Source: Bacillus sp. Marseille-Q1617
GTDB lineage: Bacteria; Bacillota; Bacilli; Bacillales; Bacillaceae_B
Reading direction: 5' to 3'
DNA: 64,000 bases
Assembly: GCF_903645295.1 (NCBI RefSeq)
Contig: NZ_CAHJXM010000001.1
Location: 682,001-746,000, forward strand
Position numbers and translations under genes: made by a program. Positions within the stretch are counted from its first letter, which is position 1. The number at the start of each line of letters is the position of its first letter. Shown here one piece after another: positions 1 to 8,371 of the stretch. The notes under the pieces were generated by a model. The model saw nothing but the letters and a program-made list of their open reading frames with translations. It was not told where the DNA came from and did no database searches.

Positions 1-734
1 GTATCATCGATGAAACAGGTTTTTCAGAAGCGGCCATCCGGGACATCGTCTGGGGGAAATTCCTTAATGCGGGACAAACGTGCATTGCGCCCGACACCCT
101 GTTTGTCCATGAGTCCATTTTTGAAAAAGCGCTGAATGACATTTCTGCTGTGATCACCGCGTTCTATGAGGACCGGCCGCAGGAAAACAGTGATTATGGC
201 CGGATTTGTACCGATGCCCATTTTGAAAAAGTGGTCGAGTTTATCGGTGAAGGTGATGTCCGTCACGGTGGTGCGCATGATCGGAGTGGTCGGTTCATTG
301 CCCCTACCGTGGTGACGGATATGATACCGGGAAGTGCGATTTTGCAGGAAGAAATCTTCGGCCCGGTCCTTCCCGTCATTCCCTATAGGGATTTACACAC
401 GCTATTATCCAGTGGAATGATTCAGCGGGATGCACTTACGGGATACATGTTCAGTAAAGACAAGAATGGAATCCAGCGGTTCAAGGAACACATGCAGTCA
501 CCGACCATCAGCATCAATCAAGTGATCCATCATGCCGCGAGTCCCCATATCGCATTTGGCGGGAAGGGGAGGAGCGGATACGGTGCTTATCACGGTAAAG
601 CAGGTTTTCTGGCATTCAGTTATGAGAAAACAGAATACAGAGCGCATTATTTCATCCGTGTCAGGGGGAAATTCCCGCCGTATTCCGAGCGAAATATGAA
701 GGCATTGAAGAAGTTGAGGAAGTGGCTGTTGTAA
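1..734 (+). CDS. Aldehyde dehydrogenase, C-terminal part (5' end outside window)
   Basis: The open frame enters from the left edge (first full codon at position 3) and stops at 732-734. It encodes the catalytic and C-terminal half of an NAD(P)-dependent aldehyde dehydrogenase of the class-3-like type. The motif GQTCIAPD contains the catalytic cysteine (codon 81-83), and EEIFGPVLP follows further on. Next come the CrtN-like desaturase and the CrtQ-like glycosyltransferase on the same strand, so it probably oxidises the C30 apocarotenoid aldehyde to the carboxylic acid that the transferase glycosylates (inference from staphyloxanthin-type pathways). The late 'INQVIHHAASP' and 'FGGKGRSGYGAYHGKAGF' segments fit class-3-like ALDHs. 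The N-terminal cofactor region is not visible. Confidence 0.88.
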   Translation, partial: IIDETGFSEAAIRDIVWGKFLNAGQTCIAPDTLFVHESIFEKALNDISAVITAFYEDRPQENSDYGRICTDAHFEKVVEFIGEGDVRHGGAHDRSGRFIAPTVVTDMIPGSAILQEEIFGPVLPVIPYRDLHTLLSSGMIQRDALTGYMFSKDKNGIQRFKEHMQSPTISINQVIHHAASPHIAFGGKGRSGYGAYHGKAGFLAFSYEKTEYRAHYFIRVRGKFPPYSERNMKALKKLRKWLL

Positions 735-815
735 TAGAAAAAGATTGGACACAATGGTACGTGTGAAGATTGATAAATACGGAGTTTTTTTAGGGGAACG
801 ATCGGAGGGATTCAC

Positions 816-2342
816 ATGAGCAAGAAAGTTATTGTCGTCGGTGCAGGTGTCGCAGGGCTTGCCAGTGCCATAAGACTGCAGCATGCGGGGTACGAGGTGG
901 AAATCTATGAAAAAGCATCGACACCCGGTGGCAAGATGAATCGGATTGAACTGGATGGCTACACATTTGATCTCGGGCCAAGTATCGTCATGATGCCGGA
1001 CTTATATCGGGAAATCTTTGAACTATGCGGCCGCGATCCTGATGATTATATTCCCATGGAAAAATTGGACCCGATTTATCGGGCTTATTTCAGTGATATT
1101 CCCGACCAGCCTTTTGATATCTCCTCGGACCTTACCGAACTCACCAAGACGATTGAATCGATCAGCGAAGAGGACACGGCAGGTTTTTTTCAATACCTGC
1201 ATGAAATTTACGAACGCTTTGTCATCGCAAAGCATCATATCCTTCAACGGCCGTTCCGCAAGAGGTCTGATTTTTATAACCTCCCCATGTTGAAGAAAGC
1301 GTTGAAACTGAAGCCATACGACACGGCCGATACGTTTATAGGAAAATATATTAAGAATGAACGGCTGAAGCAGCTGATCAGCTTTCAAACGCTGTACATA
1401 GGCATTTCCCCTCTTAAAAGTCCATCTTTTTACACCATGATCCCGATGATTCAGTTTTTATATGGAGTATGGTTCATCAAAGGCGGCATGTATACGATGG
1501 CACTTGCCATGGAAAGGCTCTTCAAGGAACTTGGCGGGACGATTCACTACGGCAAGGATGTGCAGGAAATCAGCATTGGAAATCGCAGGGCGGACGGGAT
1601 CATCGTGGACGGGGAAAAAACCCCTTCGGACTATGTCGTCTGTAATGCAGACTTTCCGTATGCCATGAAACATCTGGTCAAAGACAAGACGGCCAAGGGG
1701 AAATACAATGATAAAAAGATCGACAGCATGAAATACTCGTGCTCGTGTTTTCTCTTATATCTCGGTATGGACCGGAAATATGAAGAAATCGACCATGTAC
1801 ATAATTTTATTTTTAATGAAAACCTGAATCAGAATCTGGAAGATATTTTTGACGGGAAGAAACTGACGGATGCATCCTTCTATGTGTACATCGCTTCAAA
1901 AATGGATCCTTCCCTTGCACCAGAGGGGAAAGATGGATTGTATATCCTGATGCCGGTCTCGAATATCGCTTCAGCAAACTATGACTGGGACGAGGAAACC
2001 ATTTCTTATTATCGCAGCTACATTTTAAGTGAATTAAAGAAAATCCGTGGTTTTGAAAACGTTGAAAATGAGATTGTCACTGAAACGTATACCACACCAC
2101 GGGACTTTGAATCCAAATTCAATGCCTATAACGGCGCCACGTTTGGATTGCAGCCAAGCCTGGACCAAAGCAACCACTACCGTCCGCAAAGCAAGGCGAC
2201 TCATTGTGAAAATTTGTACTTCACCGGAAGCAGCACACATCCCGGCGCCGGTGTCCCGATCGTGTTATTATCGGCGAGGATCACTGCGCAGGAATTGATA
2301 CAGGATGATACAGGGGAGCTCTATGATTATTCGGTAAAATAG
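816..2342 (+). CDS. crtN: 4,4'-diapophytoene desaturase-like carotenoid dehydrogenase
   Basis: This 508-residue FAD-dependent phytoene-desaturase family protein matches staphylococcal CrtN over its whole length by eye. It has an N-terminal Rossmann motif VGAGVAGLASAIRL, a second dinucleotide segment GGKMNRIELDGYTFDLGPS, the internal QTLYIGISPLKSPS block, and the C-terminal signature GSSTHPGAGVPIVLLSARI. CrtN introduces double bonds into dehydrosqualene (4,4'-diapophytoene) to give 4,4'-diaponeurosporene. The start is supported by a CGGAGGGA ribosome binding site about 10 bases upstream. It lies between the aldehyde dehydrogenase and a glycosyltransferase, forming part of a C30 carotenoid operon. 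A CrtP-type oxygenase is a paralogous alternative, but the sequence resembles CrtN more. Confidence 0.9.
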   Translation: MSKKVIVVGAGVAGLASAIRLQHAGYEVEIYEKASTPGGKMNRIELDGYTFDLGPSIVMMPDLYREIFELCGRDPDDYIPMEKLDPIYRAYFSDIPDQPFDISSDLTELTKTIESISEEDTAGFFQYLHEIYERFVIAKHHILQRPFRKRSDFYNLPMLKKALKLKPYDTADTFIGKYIKNERLKQLISFQTLYIGISPLKSPSFYTMIPMIQFLYGVWFIKGGMYTMALAMERLFKELGGTIHYGKDVQEISIGNRRADGIIVDGEKTPSDYVVCNADFPYAMKHLVKDKTAKGKYNDKKIDSMKYSCSCFLLYLGMDRKYEEIDHVHNFIFNENLNQNLEDIFDGKKLTDASFYVYIASKMDPSLAPEGKDGLYILMPVSNIASANYDWDEETISYYRSYILSELKKIRGFENVENEIVTETYTTPRDFESKFNAYNGATFGLQPSLDQSNHYRPQSKATHCENLYFTGSSTHPGAGVPIVLLSARITAQELIQDDTGELYDYSVK

Positions 2343-2428
2343 TGGTTGTTTAAGTTGTGTTTGGACATGTAGATAAAGGCTGATCGTAAATAGTTGCATG
2401 CTAACTCAAAGAAAGGAGGCAGGTTTTT

Positions 2429-3535
2429 ATGGCAGCATCAGAAGTGATTAATCTCGCTATTGGGTTCCTTGCAGTGGTGATTGGCATCCTCGTGTTCTGG
2501 TCCTTGCCGGTTCCTGGTTTGACCTCCAAAAATGCTGCCGGTCTCCCGTTACTGTCCATCATCATCCCTGCCAGGAATGAAGAGGGCAGGATCTCACCGT
2601 TATTGCAATCATTACAGGAGCAGCGTTTCAAACAATTTGAAATACTGGTTGTGGACGACGATTCATCCGACAATACGGTGGCTGTCGCGGAAAGATATGG
2701 CGCGACGGTCCTGAAGAATTCAGGGGCAGGAAAGTCGTCTGCCTGCTGGCTCGGTGCCGAGCATGCAAAAGGAAGCTGGCTGTTGTTTTTAGATGCAGAT
2801 ACGAGATTCACTAGTGTGAATGGTATAAGCAACCTGCTGCATTTCTACCAGGCAAAAGGAGCCCGGGGCATCGTCGCATTACAGCCATTTCATACAGTGA
2901 AGCGGTTGTATGAACACCTCTCCGTTGTCTTTAATATCATTGTTGTGGTGGGGATGAACCTGTTTACGGTCTGGGGGGCGCGGTTTAAGACCGCCGGCTC
3001 GTTCGGTCCATGCATACTTTGCAACCGGGACGATTACTTTTTGTCGGGGGGGCATCTGGGAATCGAGGGGGCCATCATGGATGATCTCGCACTGGGGGAG
3101 GCTTTTCTTGATAAAAATCTCCCGGTCCGCTGCCTCGGCGGCAAAGGGATCATCTCCCTGCGCATGTACCCGGAAGGCTTGGGCACCCTGATCGAAGGCT
3201 GGTGCAAAAGTTTCGCCGTTGGATCCAAGTCTACTCATCCAGTCGTTATGCTGATGGTCATCATCTGGATTTCCGGCAGCTTAACCACTGCAGGTGCATT
3301 CATTACTTCTTTAGTTGAACGGGACCCTGCCACGATGATATTGAGCGGAGTTTTATATATCCTGTTTACGATTCAAACTGCATGGTTTGCCCGTAGGGTC
3401 GGTGATTTCAGATGGACGGTGTTTCCTTTTTATCCGGTGCTGTTTTTGTTTTTTGCAGGGGTTTATTTGTATTCCTTTATCCGGGTGAATGTGTTTCATT
3501 CGGTGAAGTGGAAGGGGCGGAAGTTCAAGGTTTGA
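2429..3535 (+). CDS. Glycosyltransferase family 2, CrtQ-like (diaponeurosporenoate glycosyltransferase)
   Basis: A 368-residue membrane-bound GT2 enzyme. An N-terminal membrane segment (about residues 8-28) is followed by the GT-A fold start LLSIIIPARNEEGRI, the acidic VVDDDSSDNT motif, the metal-binding DADT motif and, near the end, three hydrophobic segments. The order 'HTVKRLYEHLSVVFNI', 'VVGMNLFT', 'SFGPCILCNRDDYF' and a C-terminal KWKGRKF resembles staphylococcal CrtQ, which transfers glucose to 4,4'-diaponeurosporenoate. The start follows AAAGGAGG (2411-2418). It is the last gene of the carotenoid operon, with a terminator at 3592-3630. The acceptor is inferred from context. Confidence 0.82.
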   Translation: MAASEVINLAIGFLAVVIGILVFWSLPVPGLTSKNAAGLPLLSIIIPARNEEGRISPLLQSLQEQRFKQFEILVVDDDSSDNTVAVAERYGATVLKNSGAGKSSACWLGAEHAKGSWLLFLDADTRFTSVNGISNLLHFYQAKGARGIVALQPFHTVKRLYEHLSVVFNIIVVVGMNLFTVWGARFKTAGSFGPCILCNRDDYFLSGGHLGIEGAIMDDLALGEAFLDKNLPVRCLGGKGIISLRMYPEGLGTLIEGWCKSFAVGSKSTHPVVMLMVIIWISGSLTTAGAFITSLVERDPATMILSGVLYILFTIQTAWFARRVGDFRWTVFPFYPVLFLFFAGVYLYSFIRVNVFHSVKWKGRKFKV

Positions 3536-3591
3536 AACATCTTATACATGTTTAAACAGTCGCCGATTTTCCACTTGGTTATAAATATTTC

Positions 3592-3630
3592 AAAAAGAAG
3601 CGCAGGGAGGGATCCCGCGCTTCTTTTTTA
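3592..3630 (+). terminator. Intrinsic terminator of the carotenoid operon
   Basis: GAAGCGC and GCGCTTC arms with an inner GGGA/TCCC pairing, flanked by an A-run on the left and TTTTTT on the right. It can work in both directions; it ends the crt genes. Confidence 0.85.
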
Positions 3631-3695
3631 CAAGGAATAATATTGTTAACGATTTAAAGTAATACTAACGTAAAAGAGATTGCTGGAGTGGGTAG

Positions 3696-4289
3696 ATGTT
3701 GATTACTAAGGAGCAGGGAAAGCGGCTGAATGAGATACAAAATGCAGAAGAAAAGATAAACACCTTGTGGGTGGACTATTGGAAAGACTTTTCTGGTTTT
3801 GATACAGTCCCGTTTTGGGTCATTATTGGGATGCTCGTTTTGCCTCTTGTTCTTACTTTATTTAAAATAGATAGAACAAAGGTTTTTCAAATTGGATTTT
3901 TCGGATTCAATATACATACATGGTTCACTTATTCAGATGCGATCGCAATCAGGACAGGCCATGTATATTACCCGTACCAAGTGATACCCGTTTTGCCCGT
4001 TAACTTTGCCCTGGATGCTTCACTTGTGCCTGTTACCTTCTTGCTGGTATATCAGTGGTGTATCAATAACAATAAGAATGTATTCCTTTATGGTCTCTTT
4101 ACTTGTGCTTTCTTCGCTTTCTTCTTCAAACCTGTCATGACTGCATGGGAATTCATCAAACTGGATAAGGGTATGAATTTCTTTTATCTCTTTCTCAATT
4201 ATGTTGGCATTTTAATTATGTCGATTGTCATTACAAAGGTGTTTCTATATTTAAAACACCATCCCAAAAAAGATAGGAAGATTAATTAG
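3696..4289 (+). CDS. CBO0543-like integral membrane protein of unknown function
   Basis: A 197-residue protein with a short cytoplasmic N-terminus and about five predicted membrane segments (roughly residues 40-57, 64-75, 108-128, 132-150, 165-187). It ends in a lysine-rich tail. The layout, with a short charged N-terminus, an aromatic-rich YYPY region and a C-terminal membrane hairpin, resembles the uncharacterised CBO0543 family common in Bacillus. No function is known. The start is supported by GGAGTGGG just upstream. It is monocistronic, between two terminators. A remnant of what looks like a related protein lies at 17703-17900 on the other strand. Confidence 0.7.
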   Translation: MLITKEQGKRLNEIQNAEEKINTLWVDYWKDFSGFDTVPFWVIIGMLVLPLVLTLFKIDRTKVFQIGFFGFNIHTWFTYSDAIAIRTGHVYYPYQVIPVLPVNFALDASLVPVTFLLVYQWCINNNKNVFLYGLFTCAFFAFFFKPVMTAWEFIKLDKGMNFFYLFLNYVGILIMSIVITKVFLYLKHHPKKDRKIN

Positions 4290-4344
4290 ACAGGAAGATT
4301 GACGATATGGGAGCTATGCATCTCTGGCGGAATTTATAATAATA

Positions 4345-4384
4345 AAGAGCCTCAACCCGTTTTGGTTTTAAGGCTCTTATTTTA
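4345..4384 (+). terminator. Intrinsic terminator
   Basis: AAGAGCCT / AGGCTCTT stem with an inner AACC/GGTT pairing, followed by ATTTTATTT. It terminates the membrane protein gene. Confidence 0.85.
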
Positions 4385-4439
4385 TTTATAAGGAGTCCAG
4401 GGAAGTTTCTCTTTTAACAAAAACCAAATCCGTGCGTTG

Positions 4440-4695
4440 TATTTTGGTTATTTCTGTTAATTTCAGCATAAATCCAAAAAAGTCAGCATAAATCCTCAAA
4501 ACATCAGCATAAAACATAATGGAACCCGGCTCTAAGGGATTTGGAGAGCCGTGGAGGTCATTCTTGCAGCTGCTAATAACGCGATTCAATTCAATATGTG
4601 CCTTTTTCAAGCAAATTTTTAAAAATACATGCCACTTTCCCAATTTACATTCCGCATTTTGATTTTTCATTCCACTTGTCGAAAAATCCTTAAGC
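4440..4695. repeat. 20-bp-period intergenic array, copy 1 (types A and B)
   Basis: No gene is supported here. CAGCATAAA cores start at 4464, 4484 and 4505 (type A). After a 100-bp linker, cores of the xCxAC type (GCAAA, GCCAC, TCCGC, TCCAC) start at 4611, 4631, 4651 and 4671 (type B), an exact 20-bp step. The same A-then-B order occurs at 15.85 kb and 46.19 kb. A 94-codon minus-strand frame crosses it but is only a translation of the repeat. Confidence 0.85.
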
Positions 4696-4730
4696 AGTTT
4701 GCGGAAAGGACGTTACTCTAATGTGGCGCG

Positions 4731-4794
4731 GGTACACGCACCGGTCCTCAATCTAATGGCTCGGGCGGGGGACCGGTGTGTATTGTACCCTTTT
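4731..4794 (+). terminator. Large imperfect hairpin, possible terminator
   Basis: The arms GGTACA + CACCGGTCC (4731-4747) pair with GGACCGGTG + TGTACC (4770-4789), followed by CTTTT. It lies downstream of putR (minus) and next to the repeat array. The direction of action is unclear. Confidence 0.5.
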
Positions 4795-4853
4795 ACTCAA
4801 GTGCGCGGGCAGACCCGCTTCCCCATGCCCAAATAAGGACGACAACCGTCCAG

Positions 4854-6128
4854 TTAACCAATCCCCTTCAAAGCCTCTTTATACCGCTGATAATAAGCTT
4901 CAACATTATTCAACAGCAGTAATTCAGTATATAGATATACTTTCATGTTGAAGTTATTGAAATCAATGGTGGTAAGCTCTTGGATTTTTTTGATTCGATA
5001 ATTCAAGGTGTTCGGATGGATGAACAATTCGTTGGCGGTCTGTTTGCCTTTTCCGTCGTTCTTCAAATAGACTTCAAGTGTCCGGAGCAGATCGGTCTGC
5101 TTTTTGACATCGTTCTTGATCAAGGACAGCAGGTCATCGCTGTAATAATCCTTTGAGGTGTTTTTTTCGTAAAGGGCAGGCAGGTACCGGTAGATGCCCA
5201 GTTGTGCGAATTCCCGCGGCATCGATTCAGGGCGCGGGCTGATGAAGTTGGCGGTTTCGATGACCTCTGACGCTTCCAGGAAGCTCTTCCTCATTTGATA
5301 GAGGGAGGTGTATTCCTTTCCGACCCCGATCAAGAAGTTATAAAATTGCTCTTCCCCTGTTTGATCTTTGACCTTTCTGGCCAAGTCCCTCGCTAATTCC
5401 AGCGATGAGAATGGTTGATCTGCTTTGCCGTATAGAACGAGGATCACCTGGTATTCTGTTTTCAACGCATAGACAGTTGTGCTGAAGGATGTTTCTTGGA
5501 CAAGCCTCTCAAGATGGTGGAGCATCGGTTGATATTGTGGTGACGTGATGGAATAGACGGCCACTGTGAACCGTTCCGGTAATGTCAGTTTGACCAGTGA
5601 TGCATCATGGCGCAGCTGGCTTTCACTTCCGTATTCATGCTGCAGGAGACGCCACAATACTTCTTCTTTTTTGTCTTTTTTAAAATTTGCCTTTGCGTAA
5701 ATATCATTGATCAGATTTCCAAGGTGAGGGGAGATCTCTTCAAGGAAGGCAAGCTCTTCACTCTGGAGAAGGCGGCCGGATTCCTGTACCCAGATATACC
5801 CGATCGTGTTCCCGAGATATTTTGCGGCGATCACGACGCGCTGGTGGAATCCCAGCTCTTCCATTGGTTGAACCCTGATCGGATCCGATTGGTTTTCAAG
5901 ACGGTGTACGATGCCTTCTTTTTTCAGCCGGTCGATGATGAAGATCGGACACTTTTTTGTGAGGATTGTCTTTTGCTGTGTTTGATCGAATTTATCGAAA
6001 GAGGAACTGTAGGAAATCAATTCAAAATTTTTGTTTTCAATGATGACGGGGTTGCCTAATTTGGAACTGATCAATTCCGTCGCTTTATGGATGTCTTCTG
6101 CCTGGAGGATTAAATCTTTTGCTTCCAT
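4854..6128 (-). CDS. putR: PucR-family transcriptional regulator, PutR-like
   Basis: A 424-residue regulator. The N-terminal part (about 1-130) is a ligand-sensing GAF/PAS-like domain, the middle (about 150-290) is a GGDEF-like PucR linker, and the C-terminus holds the PucR-type helix-turn-helix (QTANELFIHPNTLNYRIKK, about residues 365-385). In Bacillus subtilis PutR (PrcR) activates proline dehydrogenase and P5C dehydrogenase genes in response to proline. Here it lies just downstream of, and on the same strand as, those two genes, but is separated by a 570-bp gap with an inverted-repeat element and a terminator, so it is transcribed separately. The symbol rests on context plus family. The RBS AAAGGTAAG precedes the ATG. 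Confidence 0.82.
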   Translation of the reverse strand: MEAKDLILQAEDIHKATELISSKLGNPVIIENKNFELISYSSSFDKFDQTQQKTILTKKCPIFIIDRLKKEGIVHRLENQSDPIRVQPMEELGFHQRVVIAAKYLGNTIGYIWVQESGRLLQSEELAFLEEISPHLGNLINDIYAKANFKKDKKEEVLWRLLQHEYGSESQLRHDASLVKLTLPERFTVAVYSITSPQYQPMLHHLERLVQETSFSTTVYALKTEYQVILVLYGKADQPFSSLELARDLARKVKDQTGEEQFYNFLIGVGKEYTSLYQMRKSFLEASEVIETANFISPRPESMPREFAQLGIYRYLPALYEKNTSKDYYSDDLLSLIKNDVKKQTDLLRTLEVYLKNDGKGKQTANELFIHPNTLNYRIKKIQELTTIDFNNFNMKVYLYTELLLLNNVEAYYQRYKEALKGIG

Positions 6129-6264
6129 AGGGATCTTACCTTTCCACGAGAGTTATTACCCCTATTATAGCGTTTAATTTCTGAATGAAAAGAAAAGAGG
6201 TTGGGACAAAACTAAAAATTTGCCATATAAAGACGAACAATATCAGTGCAGGTTCTTTATACCG

Positions 6265-6520
6265 CTAATGATTTCCGTGCAAGACTACGCTTTCCGCGGG
6301 TAGCCCGTGAGCCTCCTCGGCAAGCCTGCGGGAAGAAAAGCGGAAGGGCTTTGTTTAGAGGCGGGTGGCATAAGGCGAATCGACCACGAAGGCGTTCTTT
6401 GCCTTCTTGGTCGGTTTGACTTATGACATGTGCCTCTAAGCCCTGAAGCTAGACACGTCTCACATAAGCTACTCTTCCCGCAGGAGTCTTCCTCTTGCAC
6501 TCCAATCAACCGCTAGAAAA
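6265..6520. repeat. Large inverted-repeat element (cruciform-forming, MITE-like or structured RNA)
   Basis: A 250-bp stretch folds on itself almost entirely. The outer arms contain GATTTCCGTGCAAGA / TCTTGCACTCCAATC-like ends, then CTGCGGGAAGA / TCTTCCCGCAG, GGGCTT..AGAGG / CCTCT..AAGCCC, CATAAG / CTTATG and an inner GACCACGAAGGC / GCCTTCTTGGTC with loop GTTCTT. It contains no credible gene. Similar GC-rich 'CTTTCCGCGG...TGCGGGAAGA' sequences are, from memory, repeated in many Bacillaceae genomes. Whether it is transposable or transcribed is not known. Confidence 0.75.
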
Positions 6521-6552
6521 GGCTTAAACCTATGTATTTTTTAAACAAATTA

Positions 6553-6600
6553 AAAACCCGAACTAATTTGCCTCATTGTGTGCAAATTAATTCGGGCTTT
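6553..6600 (-). terminator. Terminator of the put operon
   Basis: AACCCGAA.TAATTTGC / GCAAATTAATTCGGGCTT stem (6556-6571 with 6582-6598). On the minus strand it is followed by TTTTTAATTTG, fitting termination of the P5C dehydrogenase transcript. Confidence 0.8.
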
Positions 6601-6697
6601 ACTTAGACTAAAACACTTTTCTCCCAGCCTCTTAGTCATAAAAAGCTTATTCGATTTTGTGCATCAGCAGCGGACGTTTAGACCGCCAATTATAATC

Positions 6698-8329
6698 TTA
6701 TTCTTCATCCATAAACGGATAAGCAATGTCCGTAGTCGGAGCAAAGTTTTCTTTGATGATGCGTGGACTGGTCCAGCGAATCATGTTGAAGACAGAGCCT
6801 GCTTTATCGTTTGTACCGGAACCGCGGGAACCGCCGAATGGCTGCTGGTTGATCACGGCGCCTGTTGGTTTGTCGTTGATATAGAAGTTACCGGCTGCAC
6901 CTGATAGGCGGCGCTCAAGGTGCATGATCGCTTCACGGTCTTGTGCGAAGATCGCGCCTGTCAATGCATACATGGACGCTGTATCGACTGCAGTCAATGT
7001 GTCTTCCAATTGGTCATTTTCGTATACATAAATCGTTAATACTGGTCCGAAGATTTCTTCTGTCATCGTTTTGAAGTTTGGATTCGTTGTCACGATGACT
7101 GTCGGTTGAACGAAGTAGCCTTTAGAATCATCATACGTGCCGCCGGCGATGATTTCTGCTTCTTCAGAATCTGCCGCATAGTCGATGTAGCTTGTGATGG
7201 AATCGAAAGCCGGTTTATCGATGACCGCACCCATGAAGTTCCTGAAGTCTCTGACATCTCCGACTTTAAGCTTGGCCGTTTCTTCCAATACGCCAGCTTT
7301 CACTTCTTCCCACATACTTGCAGGGATGTAGGCACGGGATGCTGCTGAACATTTTTGACCTTGGTATTCAAATGCTCCGCGGACAAGTGCAGCGACCACT
7401 TTGTCTGCCTGCGCTGTTTCGTGGGCGAATACAAAGTCTTTCCCGCCAGTTTCCCCGACCAGACGAGGGTATGATTTGTAGTTCATGATGTTCTCCCCGA
7501 CGTTTTTCCAGATGGTCTGGAATGTGCTTGTTGATCCGGTGAAGTGGAATCCGGACATGCGAGGGTCCGTCAAGACTACCTCTGATACTTGTGAACCGCG
7601 GGAAGGGACGAAGTTGATGACCCCTTTAGGCAATCCTGCTTCTTCTAAAATACGCATGAAGTAGTAGTTTGATAGTACAGAAGTTGACGCCGGTTTCCAA
7701 ACGACTACGTTCCCCATGATGGCAGGGGCAGATGGCAGGTTCCCGCCGATTGCCGTGAAGTTGAATGGGGAGATCGCCAATACGAAACCATCCAATGGAC
7801 GATATTCCAGGCGGTTCCAGATATTTTTCATGCTATCCGGCTGCATTTGATAGATTTGGTTTGCATAATCGACGCCGAAACGAAGGAAGTCTGCTAATTC
7901 TTGTGCAGCATCAATTTCAGTTTGATAAGCTGTTTTCGATTGACCCAGCATCGTAGCCGAGTTGATGACGTCACGGTAAGGTCCGGAGATCAAATCCGCC
8001 GCTTTCAGGAAAATGGATGCACGGTGCTGCCACGGCATGTTGGCCCATGATTCTTTTGCAGCCATTGCAGCCTCTACAGCATCACGCAGCTCTTTTTCAC
8101 CAGCAAGCGAAAAGTTTGCAAGGACATGTTGATGATCATGCGGCATGACGACTTGCTTCACTGAATCCGTCTTAATGTTTTCCCCATTGATGATGACAGG
8201 GATATCGACTACTGTTTCCGATTGGCGCTTTAATTCTGCCTTTAATGTTTCTCTTTCTTTTGTACCTGGGGCATATGTATTGCCAGGCTCATTTTTAGGT
8301 GTTGGGATATTGAAAACTCCGTTACTCAT
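6698..8329 (-). CDS. putC: L-glutamate gamma-semialdehyde (1-pyrroline-5-carboxylate) dehydrogenase, long ALDH4A1-like type
   Basis: A 543-residue aldehyde dehydrogenase that oxidises glutamate semialdehyde to glutamate with NAD+, the second step of proline use. Visible motifs are the cofactor-loop and catalytic glutamate region LVGETGGKDFVF and the catalytic cysteine in YQGQKCSAASR. The N-terminus (PTPKNEPGNTYAPGT) resembles mitochondrial-type P5C dehydrogenases of about 540 residues rather than the 515-residue RocA/PutC of B. subtilis, so it belongs to a different P5CDH subfamily. The start is ATG at 8329 because the AAGGA box then has good spacing; a GTG three codons upstream (8338) is possible. 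It lies 42 bases after putB in one operon. Confidence 0.9.
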   Translation of the reverse strand: MSNGVFNIPTPKNEPGNTYAPGTKERETLKAELKRQSETVVDIPVIINGENIKTDSVKQVVMPHDHQHVLANFSLAGEKELRDAVEAAMAAKESWANMPWQHRASIFLKAADLISGPYRDVINSATMLGQSKTAYQTEIDAAQELADFLRFGVDYANQIYQMQPDSMKNIWNRLEYRPLDGFVLAISPFNFTAIGGNLPSAPAIMGNVVVWKPASTSVLSNYYFMRILEEAGLPKGVINFVPSRGSQVSEVVLTDPRMSGFHFTGSTSTFQTIWKNVGENIMNYKSYPRLVGETGGKDFVFAHETAQADKVVAALVRGAFEYQGQKCSAASRAYIPASMWEEVKAGVLEETAKLKVGDVRDFRNFMGAVIDKPAFDSITSYIDYAADSEEAEIIAGGTYDDSKGYFVQPTVIVTTNPNFKTMTEEIFGPVLTIYVYENDQLEDTLTAVDTASMYALTGAIFAQDREAIMHLERRLSGAAGNFYINDKPTGAVINQQPFGGSRGSGTNDKAGSVFNMIRWTSPRIIKENFAPTTDIAYPFMDEE

Positions 8330-8371
8330 TTTCTTCACGTTCCTTCCTTAAATTATTATCTGCAATGAACA

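Noticed and set aside
4386..4670. 94-codon minus-strand frame
   Set aside because: It is a translation of the 20-bp arrays; no ribosome binding site and no protein-like pattern.
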